Source of the DNA: an uncultured Collinsella sp.
GTDB lineage: Bacteria > Actinomycetota > Coriobacteriia > Coriobacteriales > Coriobacteriaceae
Length of the DNA stretch: 64,000 nucleotides
Assembly: GCA_902478545.1 (NCBI GenBank)
Contig: CABSLA010000001.1
Span: 108,232-172,231 of the forward strand
Reading direction: 5' to 3'
Shown: positions 57,964-64,000 of the stretch, one piece after another
Layout of the letters: each line of letters starts with the position of its first letter
Numbering within the stretch: position 1 is the stretch's first letter
Notes under the pieces: model-generated
Told to the model about the DNA's origin: nothing
Seen by the model: only the letters and a program-made list of their open reading frames with translations
Database searches by the model: none
Made by a program: the position numbers and the translations under genes

Positions 57964-58005
57964 TTAACGCAGATTAATTGATTTCTGCTTATTTTTCTGC
58001 GTTAA
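57964..58005. promoter_or_regulatory. 10-bp inverted repeat upstream of the AAA+ ATPase gene
   Basis: TTAACGCAGA (57964-57973) and TCTGCGTTAA (57996-58005) in an A/T-rich stretch unlike its surroundings, with extra TCTGC elements between. Possible operator or promoter region for the downstream gene. Confidence 0.5.
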
Positions 58006-58046
58006 AAAATGTCAGCGTCACTGCTTCGATGCCCTTTGGTCGGTCG

Positions 58047-58103
58047 TTAGCAAAACTTGCAAAAATTAGCAAAACTTGCAAAAATTAGCAAAACTTGCAA
58101 AGG
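58047..58103 (+). repeat. Three tandem 19-bp repeats abutting the ATPase ribosome binding site
   Basis: The unit TTAGCAAAACTTGCAAAAA occurs at 58047-58065 and 58066-58084; the third (58085-58103) ends in AGG and becomes part of the AAAGGAG. Each unit holds a small palindrome GCAA-AAC-TTGC. No spacers or cas genes, so this is not a CRISPR. Probably an array of binding sites for a DNA-binding protein. Confidence 0.85.
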
Positions 58104-58110
58104 AGACACC

Positions 58111-59205
58111 ATGGAGTACAGCAAGAACCCCTTTACCCCGACGTTCGGAAGTATCCCTCCCTTTCTAGCGGGTCGCGAGCATATTCTGCGTGACATCAAC
58201 CGTGGTTTTATCAACGGCCCGGGAGATCCAAACCTGTCGACTATTTTTACGGGCGCAAGGGGAACGGGCAAGACGGCGCTTCTCTCGCTCCTTTCAGAAA
58301 CGGCGCTTGAACACGGTTGGATCGCAGCAAATGTCTCCGCCATGCCAGGCATGCTCGAAGATATTATCGAGCGAACCAAAGAAGCCGCAGATAGCTACCT
58401 CTCACAGCCTCATGCGCGCATAAACGGCGTTCAAATTGGTCCAGTGGGCATCGATTGGACATATGCTCAAGAGGTCCAGGGCAACTGGCGCACACGCATG
58501 AATGGCATCTTTAAGCAACTCGAAAAACATGACATCGGACTTCTCATTACCATCGATGAAGTCACCGTCGATCTCGAAGAAATGCTTCAATTTGCCTCTG
58601 TTTACCAGCACTTTGTACGCGAAGGTAAAAAAGTTGCCCTACTCATGGCAGGACTGCCCTACAAAGTATCGGCGTTGCTGCGTAACGATTCCGTCTCGTT
58701 CCTCAGGCGTTCCCAATATCATCAGTTAGGACGAATCACTGACGTTGAAATTGCAAACGCGTTTCGCAAAACCGTTGAGGCCGGAGGACGTTCAATCACA
58801 CCAGAAGCGCTCGAGAATGCTGTGAAGGCCGTCGACGGATTCCCCTACATGATGCAGCTCGTCGGATATCGCACTTGGGATGTTTCGGAGAACTCGCCCC
58901 AAATCAGTGCATCCGATGTCCAGCAGGGTTCCCTACTCGCACGCATGGAGCTGCGTGATCGCATTCTCGAAACGACCTATCGAGAGCTTTCCGATAAAGA
59001 CATTGAGTTTTTACTCGCGATGCTGCCCGATTCTGGCCCCAGCAGGGTCTCGGAGATAGCCAAACGCATGGGCGTCGCCAGCAACTACGCAAGCCAATAC
59101 AAACGCCGCCTTCTCGAGGACGGCGTCATCGGGGAACGTGGGCGTGGTCTCGTTGGCTTTGACATCCCCGCATTCAGGGAGTTCCTGAGCGAGAAAGTCT
59201 CCTAG
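58111..59205 (+). CDS. AAA+ ATPase with C-terminal winged helix
   Basis: A 364-residue P-loop ATPase of the archaeal-ATPase/Orc-like group. Walker A is GARGTGKTAL (about residue 49), Walker B is LLITIDEV (about 150), and a sensor stretch follows. Residues 295-360 are a winged helix (LSDKDIEFLLAMLPDSGPSRVSEIAKRMGVASNYASQYKRRLLEDGVIGERG). Upstream sits a three-unit tandem repeat whose frame continues open but is not likely coding. Such proteins occur in mobile elements and in defence or partition loci; the function is not established. Confidence 0.85.
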   Translation: MEYSKNPFTPTFGSIPPFLAGREHILRDINRGFINGPGDPNLSTIFTGARGTGKTALLSLLSETALEHGWIAANVSAMPGMLEDIIERTKEAADSYLSQPHARINGVQIGPVGIDWTYAQEVQGNWRTRMNGIFKQLEKHDIGLLITIDEVTVDLEEMLQFASVYQHFVREGKKVALLMAGLPYKVSALLRNDSVSFLRRSQYHQLGRITDVEIANAFRKTVEAGGRSITPEALENAVKAVDGFPYMMQLVGYRTWDVSENSPQISASDVQQGSLLARMELRDRILETTYRELSDKDIEFLLAMLPDSGPSRVSEIAKRMGVASNYASQYKRRLLEDGVIGERGRGLVGFDIPAFREFLSEKVS

Positions 59206-59223
59206 CACGCGGAGATTGTCCAT

Positions 59224-59314
59224 AAGGACATCAACGCATGGCAATCAGTAATCCTCTTGGTAAGGGAAGTAGGCTTTCCGCCAACGCTGATTGCCATGCG
59301 TTCTTCTTGTCCTT
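59224..59314. repeat. Long imperfect hairpin between convergent genes
   Basis: AACGCATGGCAATCAG (59233-59248) pairs perfectly with 59287-59302, extended outside by AAGGACA (59224-59230) and TGTCCTT (59308-59314). The right arm reaches the stop codon of the flavodoxin-like gene. It may act as a terminator for both genes or be a remnant of an inverted-repeat element. Confidence 0.7.
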
Positions 59315-59843
59315 AGGCGAGTTTGCGAGCGAGCTCTCGCACCTCTTCCAACTTGGGCGACGATGCCATGCTGTCGCGCTCGGTCATACCGCTGATGGTG
59401 ACAATGCCCTGGTCCTCCCACTTGCAGTACGCGCATGTGGCCCTGTACATAGCAATCGCCGCATCATAGACGCCCTCGCTGTGGCTATCGAGCAAAAGGG
59501 CCGTCTTGGTGAACGGGAAGCTTGTAGCACCAAAGGCGTACAGGCGGTCGATGGCGGCCTTCTCCTGCGCAGTGATATCAAACCAGTAGATAGGCGAAGC
59601 GAAGACAACCATATCGGCGCCTTTCAGCGACTCGATCACGTCGGCCATGTCATCCTTCTGCACGCAAGTGCCCTCGTGGGCGAAGCAATACTGACACCCC
59701 AGGCAACCACCGATTTTCTTGCTGGCAACACGGACGACCTCGACCGTATTGCCGCCCTCACGCGCGGTCTCGGCAAACGCCTCGACCATGGTGTCGGTAT
59801 TAGCACCCTTGCGCGGGCTACCACTCAATACAACGATATTCAT
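59313..59843 (-). CDS. Flavodoxin-like NAD(P)H-dependent FMN reductase family protein
   Basis: A 176-residue flavoprotein. The FMN phosphate loop SGSPRKGANTDTMVEAF starts at residue 7. A Cys-rich segment GGCLGCQYCFAHEGTCVQKDDM follows, with FASPIYWFDITAQEKAAIDR and further CAYCKW. This is the iron-sulfur-flavoprotein-like branch of NADPH-dependent FMN reductases. ATG 59843 follows GGGAGG. Electron partner and substrate unknown. Confidence 0.85.
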   Translation of the reverse strand: MNIVVLSGSPRKGANTDTMVEAFAETAREGGNTVEVVRVASKKIGGCLGCQYCFAHEGTCVQKDDMADVIESLKGADMVVFASPIYWFDITAQEKAAIDRLYAFGATSFPFTKTALLLDSHSEGVYDAAIAMYRATCAYCKWEDQGIVTISGMTERDSMASSPKLEEVRELARKLA

Positions 59844-59988
59844 AGAAATCTCCCTCCTTCATGCCGCAGGCGCGCGGCACACATTTCGTTGTAACCAAAA
59901 CAGATGAAGCTATTCAGTCGTCCGCAGACCACATCTCTCGTTCGTGCTCTCTAGACAAGGCGCAAACGGTGCTGCACCCCCTGTCGCG

Positions 59989-60171
59989 CTATATCCCTAC
60001 GCAGTGTTCAGAACCCCTGCTCACCGAGCAGCACCGCGCGAGGTCCAGCACGAGTACGCCTTCCCGGGTACAGAGCTCATGCCCTATGCAGGAGATGAGG
60101 ACCTTCGGGAACACGTCCCCGATGGGCAGAAGCGACGCGAGCTCCCCCTCAAGCATCAAGTTGATGCTCAT
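59989..60171 (-). CDS. Possible 60-residue protein, unrecognised
   Basis: A small frame from ATG 60171 with GAGAGG at good spacing. The protein (MSINLMLEGELASLLPIGDV...) has GC-rich third positions typical of the chromosome, and several Cys. Upstream lies an 18-bp inverted repeat with a plausible promoter on this strand. It could be a gene remnant. The rest of the 620-base gap between 59844 and 60467 holds that repeat and the yjdF leader. Confidence 0.35.
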   Translation of the reverse strand: MSINLMLEGELASLLPIGDVFPKVLISCIGHELCTREGVLVLDLARCCSVSRGSEHCVGI

Positions 60172-60192
60172 ATCGCCTCTCACATACGCTCT

Positions 60193-60243
60193 CCTTCCCG
60201 GTTTCGAAACTCGAATTGATTTAAAGTTTCGAAACCGGGAAGG
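60193..60243 (-). promoter_or_regulatory. 18-bp perfect inverted repeat, likely operator
   Basis: CCTTCCCGGTTTCGAAAC (60193-60210) and its exact complement (60226-60243) flank a 15-base A/T-rich spacer. On the minus strand, TTGCCT and TAAATC 17 bases apart would form a promoter overlapping the repeat, reading toward the small gene at 59989-60171. Confidence 0.6.
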
Positions 60244-60334
60244 CAATATACAAAAGGATGTGTCGAGGGTTGTGTCGAGGAACGAATCTCAGCCACGTCA
60301 TGTCGGCAGCGATGAAGGGCGCGTCCGCGCGTGC

Positions 60335-60418
60335 TACAATGCGGGCATCAGAGATGAAAACACAGTCCCCGTCGGGTAGTCGTGGGCGTGCGGGAGTCCG
60401 CATCAGTAACCTGCCTCC
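60335..60418 (+). ncRNA. yjdF motif riboswitch with extended -10 promoter
   Basis: An extended -10 TGCTACAAT ends at 60340. The following leader contains CAGAGATGAAAACAC, CGTCGGGTAGTCG and GGGAGTCCGCATCAGTAACC, in the order expected of the yjdF RNA motif. It precedes a YjdF-family gene. Known members bind azaaromatic compounds and regulate yjdF. Assigned from motif memory and context; a covariance-model search would confirm it. Confidence 0.65.
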
Positions 60419-60467
60419 TTGGTTGTCCCTTCTCTGCATGGTTATCTACATAAAGGAGGAGCCAACC

Positions 60468-60887
60468 ATGCAGATCAGCGTGTCGTCCACCCTGACCGTA
60501 TATCACGACGGCCAATTTTGGGTCGGGCTGGCGGAGCATGTCGAGGACGGAAGGTACGGCGTCGCCCGCATCGTCTTCGGCGCAGAACCATCCAATGAGA
60601 AAATCCTGCAATTCGTTACAAGCGAATGGGAGAAGCTCTCGTTCTTCGGCGACAAGGTCGCTGAAACAAGCAAGCCTGCGAAGAACCCCAAGCGGCGCGC
60701 CCGTGAGACGGCGAAAGCCCTTAAGCGGCCGGCAGTGAGCACCAAAGCACAACAGGCGCTCGCGGCACAGCGGGAAGCAATGAAGCGGGAGTCGGCTCAA
60801 GCAAGAAGCCAGCGTCGCGCGGACGAGACGGAGGTGCGCTTCGAGCAGCGAAAGCTGAAGCGCAAGCAGAAGCATCGTGGGCATTGA
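60468..60887 (+). CDS. yjdF: YjdF family protein (DUF2992)
   Basis: A 139-residue protein. The first 65 residues (SSTLTVYHDGQFWVGLAEHVEDGRYGVARIVFGAEPSNEKILQF) are the YjdF fold, and the rest is a very basic, Ala- and Arg-rich coiled tail (KPAKNPKRRARETAKALKRP, QREAMKRESAQARSQRRADE). ATG 60468 follows AAGGAGGAG. The biochemical role of YjdF is unknown; a link to aromatic heterocycles is suggested by its riboswitch. Its 3' end is overlapped antisense by the ToxN-like frame. Confidence 0.85.
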   Translation: MQISVSSTLTVYHDGQFWVGLAEHVEDGRYGVARIVFGAEPSNEKILQFVTSEWEKLSFFGDKVAETSKPAKNPKRRARETAKALKRPAVSTKAQQALAAQREAMKRESAQARSQRRADETEVRFEQRKLKRKQKHRGH

Positions 60888-61545
60888 TCGCCATTTGCAG
60901 CAAGGCAAACCATATACAGCAGCGGCGCCAGTTCCACTTGAAGCCGACGCCGCGTAGACGCTGATGGTGACGGCTATGCACGGGCACGGGCGCGCCACCG
61001 CACTTCACAGCTTGTTTCTCAAGTATTTGGGACGCACACGCGGCGTTCAAAAATGCGGAGCGACTCCGCATGGCTCGAGACTGAGCCGAGGTGCCCAACT
61101 TCTCGCCTTCCAGCAGGCCCACGATGCGATCGATGTCGACGGCAAAGCGGGGCCTTCCCTCGCGCTCATAGAGGTCAAGGTACGCCTGGCACTCGGAGAC
61201 AATGCGTTTGGTGTTGCCATCGATGATGCGCTGGAGCGTCTCGTAGTAGGCCGAGCCCTCGATCCTGAAGCGGCGCTGGTAGGCCTTGGTTATGGGGAAC
61301 ATCTTGATGTAGTGGATGCCGTGGCGGCAGCCGGGGCGCGTCGTGGGGCGGGGTGGCAACGCAAAGTACTGGTCTTTGGGCACGTTAGGGGCGATGTTGG
61401 AACGCAGCGGCACGGCGAAGTCCCTGCGCTTTCCGCGGAAACGCAGCCTCACCACCACGATGCAGGGGCGATTGTGCTTAAGCATGAGCTCACGGTCGCC
61501 ATCGACGAGGTCGAAGAAGTCCTGGGAGATGGATACGATCTTCAT
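60721..61545 (-). CDS. Probable type III toxin of the ToxN/AbiQ group, with C-terminal run-on
   Basis: The first 160 or so residues (MKIVSISQDFFDLVDGDREL, NRPCIVVVRLRFRGKRRDFAVPLRSNI, RHGIHYIKMFPITKAYQRRF, IIDGNTKRIVSECQAYLDLYE, FAVDIDRIVGLLEGE) read as a complete ToxN/AbiQ-like endoribonuclease, normally 160-180 residues. The frame then continues for 110 unrelated residues antisense to yjdF, so the natural stop or frame seems lost. ATG 61545 follows AAGGGGG. ToxN toxins are neutralised by a repeat RNA encoded just upstream; candidate hairpins are at 61571-61639. Family call from memory. Confidence 0.6.
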   Translation of the reverse strand: MKIVSISQDFFDLVDGDRELMLKHNRPCIVVVRLRFRGKRRDFAVPLRSNIAPNVPKDQYFALPPRPTTRPGCRHGIHYIKMFPITKAYQRRFRIEGSAYYETLQRIIDGNTKRIVSECQAYLDLYEREGRPRFAVDIDRIVGLLEGEKLGTSAQSRAMRSRSAFLNAACASQILEKQAVKCGGAPVPVHSRHHQRLRGVGFKWNWRRCCIWFALLQMAINAHDASACASAFAARSAPPSRPRDAGFLLEPTPASLLPAVPRAPVVLWCSLPAA

Positions 61546-61570
61546 CGGTTGCGCCCCCTTCATACGAAGC

Positions 61571-61639
61571 GGGGCCCGCATCGCTGCAGGCCCCTACAGG
61601 TGGGCGATATTCTACGCCTTGCGGCACCCCGTCGCCCAC
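61571..61639 (-). ncRNA. Structured leader of the ToxN-like gene, possible antitoxin RNA and attenuator
   Basis: Two stems precede the toxin start on its strand. GTGGGCGA/TCGCCCAC (61632-61639 with 61600-61607) encloses a G-rich loop. A GGGGCC/GGCCCC hairpin (61571-61594) lies 26 bases before the start codon, as the attenuating terminator does in type III systems. The tandem repeats typical of ToxI are not seen, so the antitoxin identity is unproven. Confidence 0.3.
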
Positions 61640-61810
61640 GGAGGTTAAACGTACACGTAAGCCGTACTCTGAAAGCCGCGGCTTCCGGCAAGTAGTTTAT
61701 ACCACGAAAGGTCGCTTTCAATGCGCATAGCTCGCAAAATAACACTCGCTGGGCCGTCACCCCTGGCAGTTACCCTCCAATCTTCATTGGAGTCAGCAGG
61801 TCAATTCATA

Positions 61811-61861
61811 TAGTTATGGGGGTGTATCCTAAAGGTAATCAAATTTATACCCCCATAACTA
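61811..61861. repeat. 13-bp perfect inverted repeat in the accessory gap
   Basis: TAGTTATGGGGGT (61811-61823) and ACCCCCATAACTA (61849-61861) flank 25 bases of A/T-rich sequence. It lies in a 560-base region without genes between the ToxN-like start and the methyltransferase cluster. A smaller CTCCAAT/ATTGGAG repeat is nearby. Possibly an operator or an element end. Confidence 0.65.
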
Positions 61862-62109
61862 AGGAATTTTCTATTCCCACTCAATGACTAGAGCCCTGGT
61901 GTAATTGGCTGGATCACCGTTCCGGGAACCGGTATCGACCTACCTGTCTGCCAAGCTCCTTCTTCCGCTCCAGCCTAGTATCCGACTCGCGCCGCTATAA
62001 GCGAAAACCGAAGAGATGCGCCTTAGCCAAGAAATTAAAGTTAGCCTTATCTTACTGCATGATTCGTGTGTTATAGTTAGATGGATCTAACTGTTTGGGG
62101 GCGACAGCC

Positions 62110-62739
62110 ATGCACGACCGCAAGGGTTTCTGGGACAAGAATGCCAGTCGGTACGACCGCTTCATGCGAAAGGACCGGGCGGCGTATGAGAAGATGTATG
62201 AGCTGATCAGGCCGGTGGTGAAAGCAAATACCGTACTGGAAGTTGCCACCGGCACGGGGCTTATCGCAAAGAGCATCGTGAATGCGGCGGCGCATATCGA
62301 GGCTACGGACGCTTCTGCAAAGATGATCCTTGAAGCAAGGCGGGACAATCAATCCGCAAAGCTGCACTTTTCCGTACAAGATATGTTCCGCCTGCCCTAT
62401 GCACAGAAGTCCTTCGAAGTGGTAATCGCGTCCAACGCGCTTCACATAGTGCCGCATCCGGAAAAGGCACTGCAAGAAATCAGGCGGGTACTGAAGGACG
62501 ACGGCGTGCTCATCGCGCCAACCTTCACCCACGCGGGGAACTCGATTTCCGGAAAGGCAAAAGCCTTTTTCATGAGTATGGCGGGATTCCCCCTCCACAG
62601 CAGGTGGACAAGCGAGGAATACCTGTGCTTCCTGCGTCAAAACGGCTGGGCGGTGCAGAAAAGCGCGGTGCTGAAGGCCTCGTTCCCGTTGACCTATGCG
62701 GAATGCACGAAATCGGAGAGGCCAGATGTCGTTCTTTGA
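62110..62739 (+). CDS. Class I SAM-dependent methyltransferase (UbiE/Methyltransf_11 type)
   Basis: A 209-residue methyltransferase. NTVLEVATGTGLIAKSI is the SAM motif I, followed by IEATDASAKMILEAR, LPYAQKSFEVVIASNALHIVPHPEKALQEIRRVLKDDGVLIAPTF. Small molecules are the likely substrates. ATG 62110 follows GGGGGCGAC. It overlaps the next reading frame by 14 bases. The composition and codon use of this cluster look different from the core genome and suggest transfer from Firmicutes. Confidence 0.85.
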   Translation: MHDRKGFWDKNASRYDRFMRKDRAAYEKMYELIRPVVKANTVLEVATGTGLIAKSIVNAAAHIEATDASAKMILEARRDNQSAKLHFSVQDMFRLPYAQKSFEVVIASNALHIVPHPEKALQEIRRVLKDDGVLIAPTFTHAGNSISGKAKAFFMSMAGFPLHSRWTSEEYLCFLRQNGWAVQKSAVLKASFPLTYAECTKSERPDVVL

Positions 62740-63085
62740 AAACACCCGCAAGCCCGTGGGCCTCGGCGGAAAACTTATGGTTGCCATGATGAATCTGGGC
62801 CACAGCCTTGTGGCGCGGTGGGGACTTCGATTATTACGACTTGTGCCAAATGCCAAGGTGCTGGATTGCGGCTGCGGCGGCGGGGCGAACATAAAACGGC
62901 TGCTGGAAAAATGCCCGCATGGCGTCGTCAAGGGCATCGACTATTCGCCCGTCAGCGTGGAGAAGGCTAGAAAGCTCAACCGAACTGCAATTCAAGAAGG
63001 GCGTTGCGCAGTTCTGCAAGGCAATGTAGCGGATATGGCGTTTGAGGACGCCATGCGGGCATTTTTGCATCCATCCTGCACATGA
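62726..63085 (+). pseudogene. Truncated class I methyltransferase
   Basis: The N-terminal half of a methyltransferase: MSFFENTRKPVGLGGKLMVAMMNLGHSL, VLDCGCGGGANIKRLLEKCP (motif I), KGIDYSPVSVEKARKLN, VLQGNVADMAFED. After that the frame changes to unrelated residues and stops at 63085. Family members need about 80 more residues for the SAM and catalytic lobes. A deletion joined it to the 3' end of another gene. Confidence 0.75.
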
Positions 63086-63147
63086 CGTTAGGCATGACGG
63101 TCATAGCGGCTGTGCTGGCGGCAATTATGACAGTTTTTATTCACTGA
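63055..63147 (+). pseudogene. C-terminal remnant of a membrane protein
   Basis: From the deletion junction, another frame reads AGIFASILHMTLGMTVIAAVL and on to a stop at 63147: a hydrophobic last helix with a short tail, as at the end of a multi-span transporter. Only this tail remains. The parent family cannot be named. Confidence 0.45.
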
Positions 63148-63158
63148 GGAAGAAACCT

Positions 63159-63950
63159 ATGAAATGTAAAATTGAGAAAAACACCGTTCAGGAGACGCTG
63201 ATCCTCCCGCTGTATTCCCGGAAGCTGTGTACGGAGCTGTACCCGAACCTTTATAGGGATGAAACAGCGGTTCGTCTGCTCGACCAAATCGACTACGACT
63301 TTTCAGAAGCAGCGAAAAGCTCCCGCAGCCTGATGCAGCGTTTTGGTGCGCTGGAGGTGGCCATGCGGCAGGGTGATCTTGCTTTCGAGGTACAGGATTA
63401 CCTGAAAGGCCACCCCAATGCGGCGGTGGTCAATCTGGGCTGCGGACTGGACAACACCGGCAGAACCTGCGACAACGGTAGATGCAAGATTTACAATCTG
63501 GACTTCCCGGATGTGATTGCCTTGCGGCAGCAGCTACTGCCTGCCGGGGATCGAGAACAAAATATCCCCTGCGACCTGAAAGACACCACATGGTTTAGCT
63601 AAATCGATGCCTCCGGCGGGGCGGTGTTCTTTGCCTCCGGGGTGTTCTATTACTTTCTGACCCAGCAGGTCCGGGAACTGGTGCGGGAGATGGCGGACGC
63701 TTTCCCCGGCGGTGTGCTGGTCTTTGATGCTGCCAATCGGACAGCAGTAAAGATGATCGCAAAAACATGGCTTAAGACTGCAAAAATCAAGGATGTGGGG
63801 GCATATTTTGCGGTTTCGGATGCCGCCAAGGAAATCGGCACGTGGAACAGCCGTCTGCAGGTCACAAGTCGCGGCTATATGCTGGGTTATAACGATTTGA
63901 GAGACCCTTCTGTCAGCGGCTTTTTCCGGTTTCTCGCAAGGGTCGGGTAG
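63159..63950 (+). pseudogene. LCM-type class I methyltransferase with in-frame TAA
   Basis: About 263 codons in one frame, broken by TAA at 63600-63602. The first part has the LCM-like start KNTVQETLILPLYSRKLC, then VVNLGCGLDNTGRT and YNLDFPDVIALRQQLL. After the stop, IDASGGAVFFASGVFYYFLTQQVRELVREMADAFPGGVLVFDAAN continues the fold to SGFFRFLARVG. A GAA to TAA change would explain the lesion. ATG 63159 follows GAGGAAG. Substrate of intact relatives is not established. Confidence 0.8.
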
Positions 63951-63969
63951 CGCGCAGAGATGTGGTGTA

Positions 63970-63993
63970 AGAGGCGGGGCATGCCCCGCCTCT
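63970..63993 (+). terminator. Terminator of the methyltransferase cluster
   Basis: AGAGGCGGGGCATGCCCCGCCTCT is a perfect 12-bp inverted repeat followed by TCTCTTT, 19 bases after the pseudogene stop. Confidence 0.75.
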
Positions 63994-64000
63994 TCTCTTT

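Noticed and set aside
58047..58103. CRISPR array
   Set aside because: The three repeats are directly joined without spacers, only 19 bp long, and there are no cas genes.
58057..58110. Longer N-terminus for the AAA+ ATPase
   Set aside because: The extra codons would come from the tandem repeats and lack a ribosome binding site; AAAGGAG points to ATG 58111.
59861..60379. 172-codon plus-strand frame downstream of the flavodoxin-like gene start
   Set aside because: It crosses the inverted repeat and riboswitch region, has no ribosome binding site and is Ser/Arg-rich without family features.

Overview
The window reads as a chromosomal segment of a high-GC, Gram-positive actinobacterium. The likeliest source is a gut Coriobacteriia member of the Collinsella type. 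That is an inference from GC-rich codon usage, strong AAGGAG-type ribosome binding sites, the gene mix (CD1871A-family protein, EFR1 ferredoxin, MgtA-type pumps, an LAxTG-anchored surface protein, YjdF) and several families of short intergenic palindromes. No tRNA, rRNA, CRISPR array or intact insertion sequence was found.

Layout. 1-4.3 kb: 5' part of a TetM-like ribosomal-protection GTPase (minus strand, cut by the window edge), a GNAT acetyltransferase, small proteins, and the rRNA methyltransferases RsmJ and RlmA. 4.5-8.7 kb: MATE exporter, LysR regulator divergent from an EamA transporter, and uracil-DNA glycosylase. 8.7-14.1 kb: SDR, VUT/YhhQ transporter, release factor 3, and a YtrA-type GntR-ABC-permease operon with a palindromic operator over its promoter. 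14.2-18.9 kb: a MITE-like element, EamA, an EFR1 ferredoxin behind a ClC channel, LOG protein, K+ channel. 18.9-25.5 kb: two hybrid sensor kinases facing each other, one with fused periplasmic binding domains and one with a separate overlapping binding lipoprotein. 25.5-30 kb: PatB-type lyase, TrmO, an unusual XRE-zinc ribbon-TipAS protein, glutaredoxin, Dus.

30.1-36.7 kb: a second MITE copy, then an mgtA gene broken by one in-frame TAG straight after its DKTGTLTQD motif. A 51-residue membrane protein follows it. Next comes an MgtA-like paralogue paired with a receiver-less OmpR-type DNA-binding protein. 36.7-44.2 kb: a MacB/FtsX-like fused ABC exporter, and a CD1871A / 4Fe-4S membrane protein / TlpA lipoprotein operon divergent from an OmpR-type two-component system. 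44.2-53.1 kb: stand-alone GMP synthase PPase subunit, DegV, a LuxR regulator followed by a 1,454-residue sortase-type surface protein, and a lipoprotein. 53.5-59.9 kb: a divergent second type II topoisomerase pair, an AAA+ ATPase with three 19-bp tandem repeats against its ribosome binding site, and a flavodoxin-like reductase. 60-64 kb: an accessory tail with a yjdF riboswitch and gene, a probable type III (ToxN/AbiQ-like) toxin whose frame runs on into antisense yjdF, and a decayed cluster of methyltransferase genes with one nonsense codon and one deletion junction.

The best candidates for something undescribed are the ToxN-like locus and its leader, the P-type ATPase plus receiver-less regulator pair, the repeat-preceded AAA+ ATPase, the LuxR/LAGTG surface-protein cassette, the XRE-TipAS fusion and the two-copy MITE-like family.
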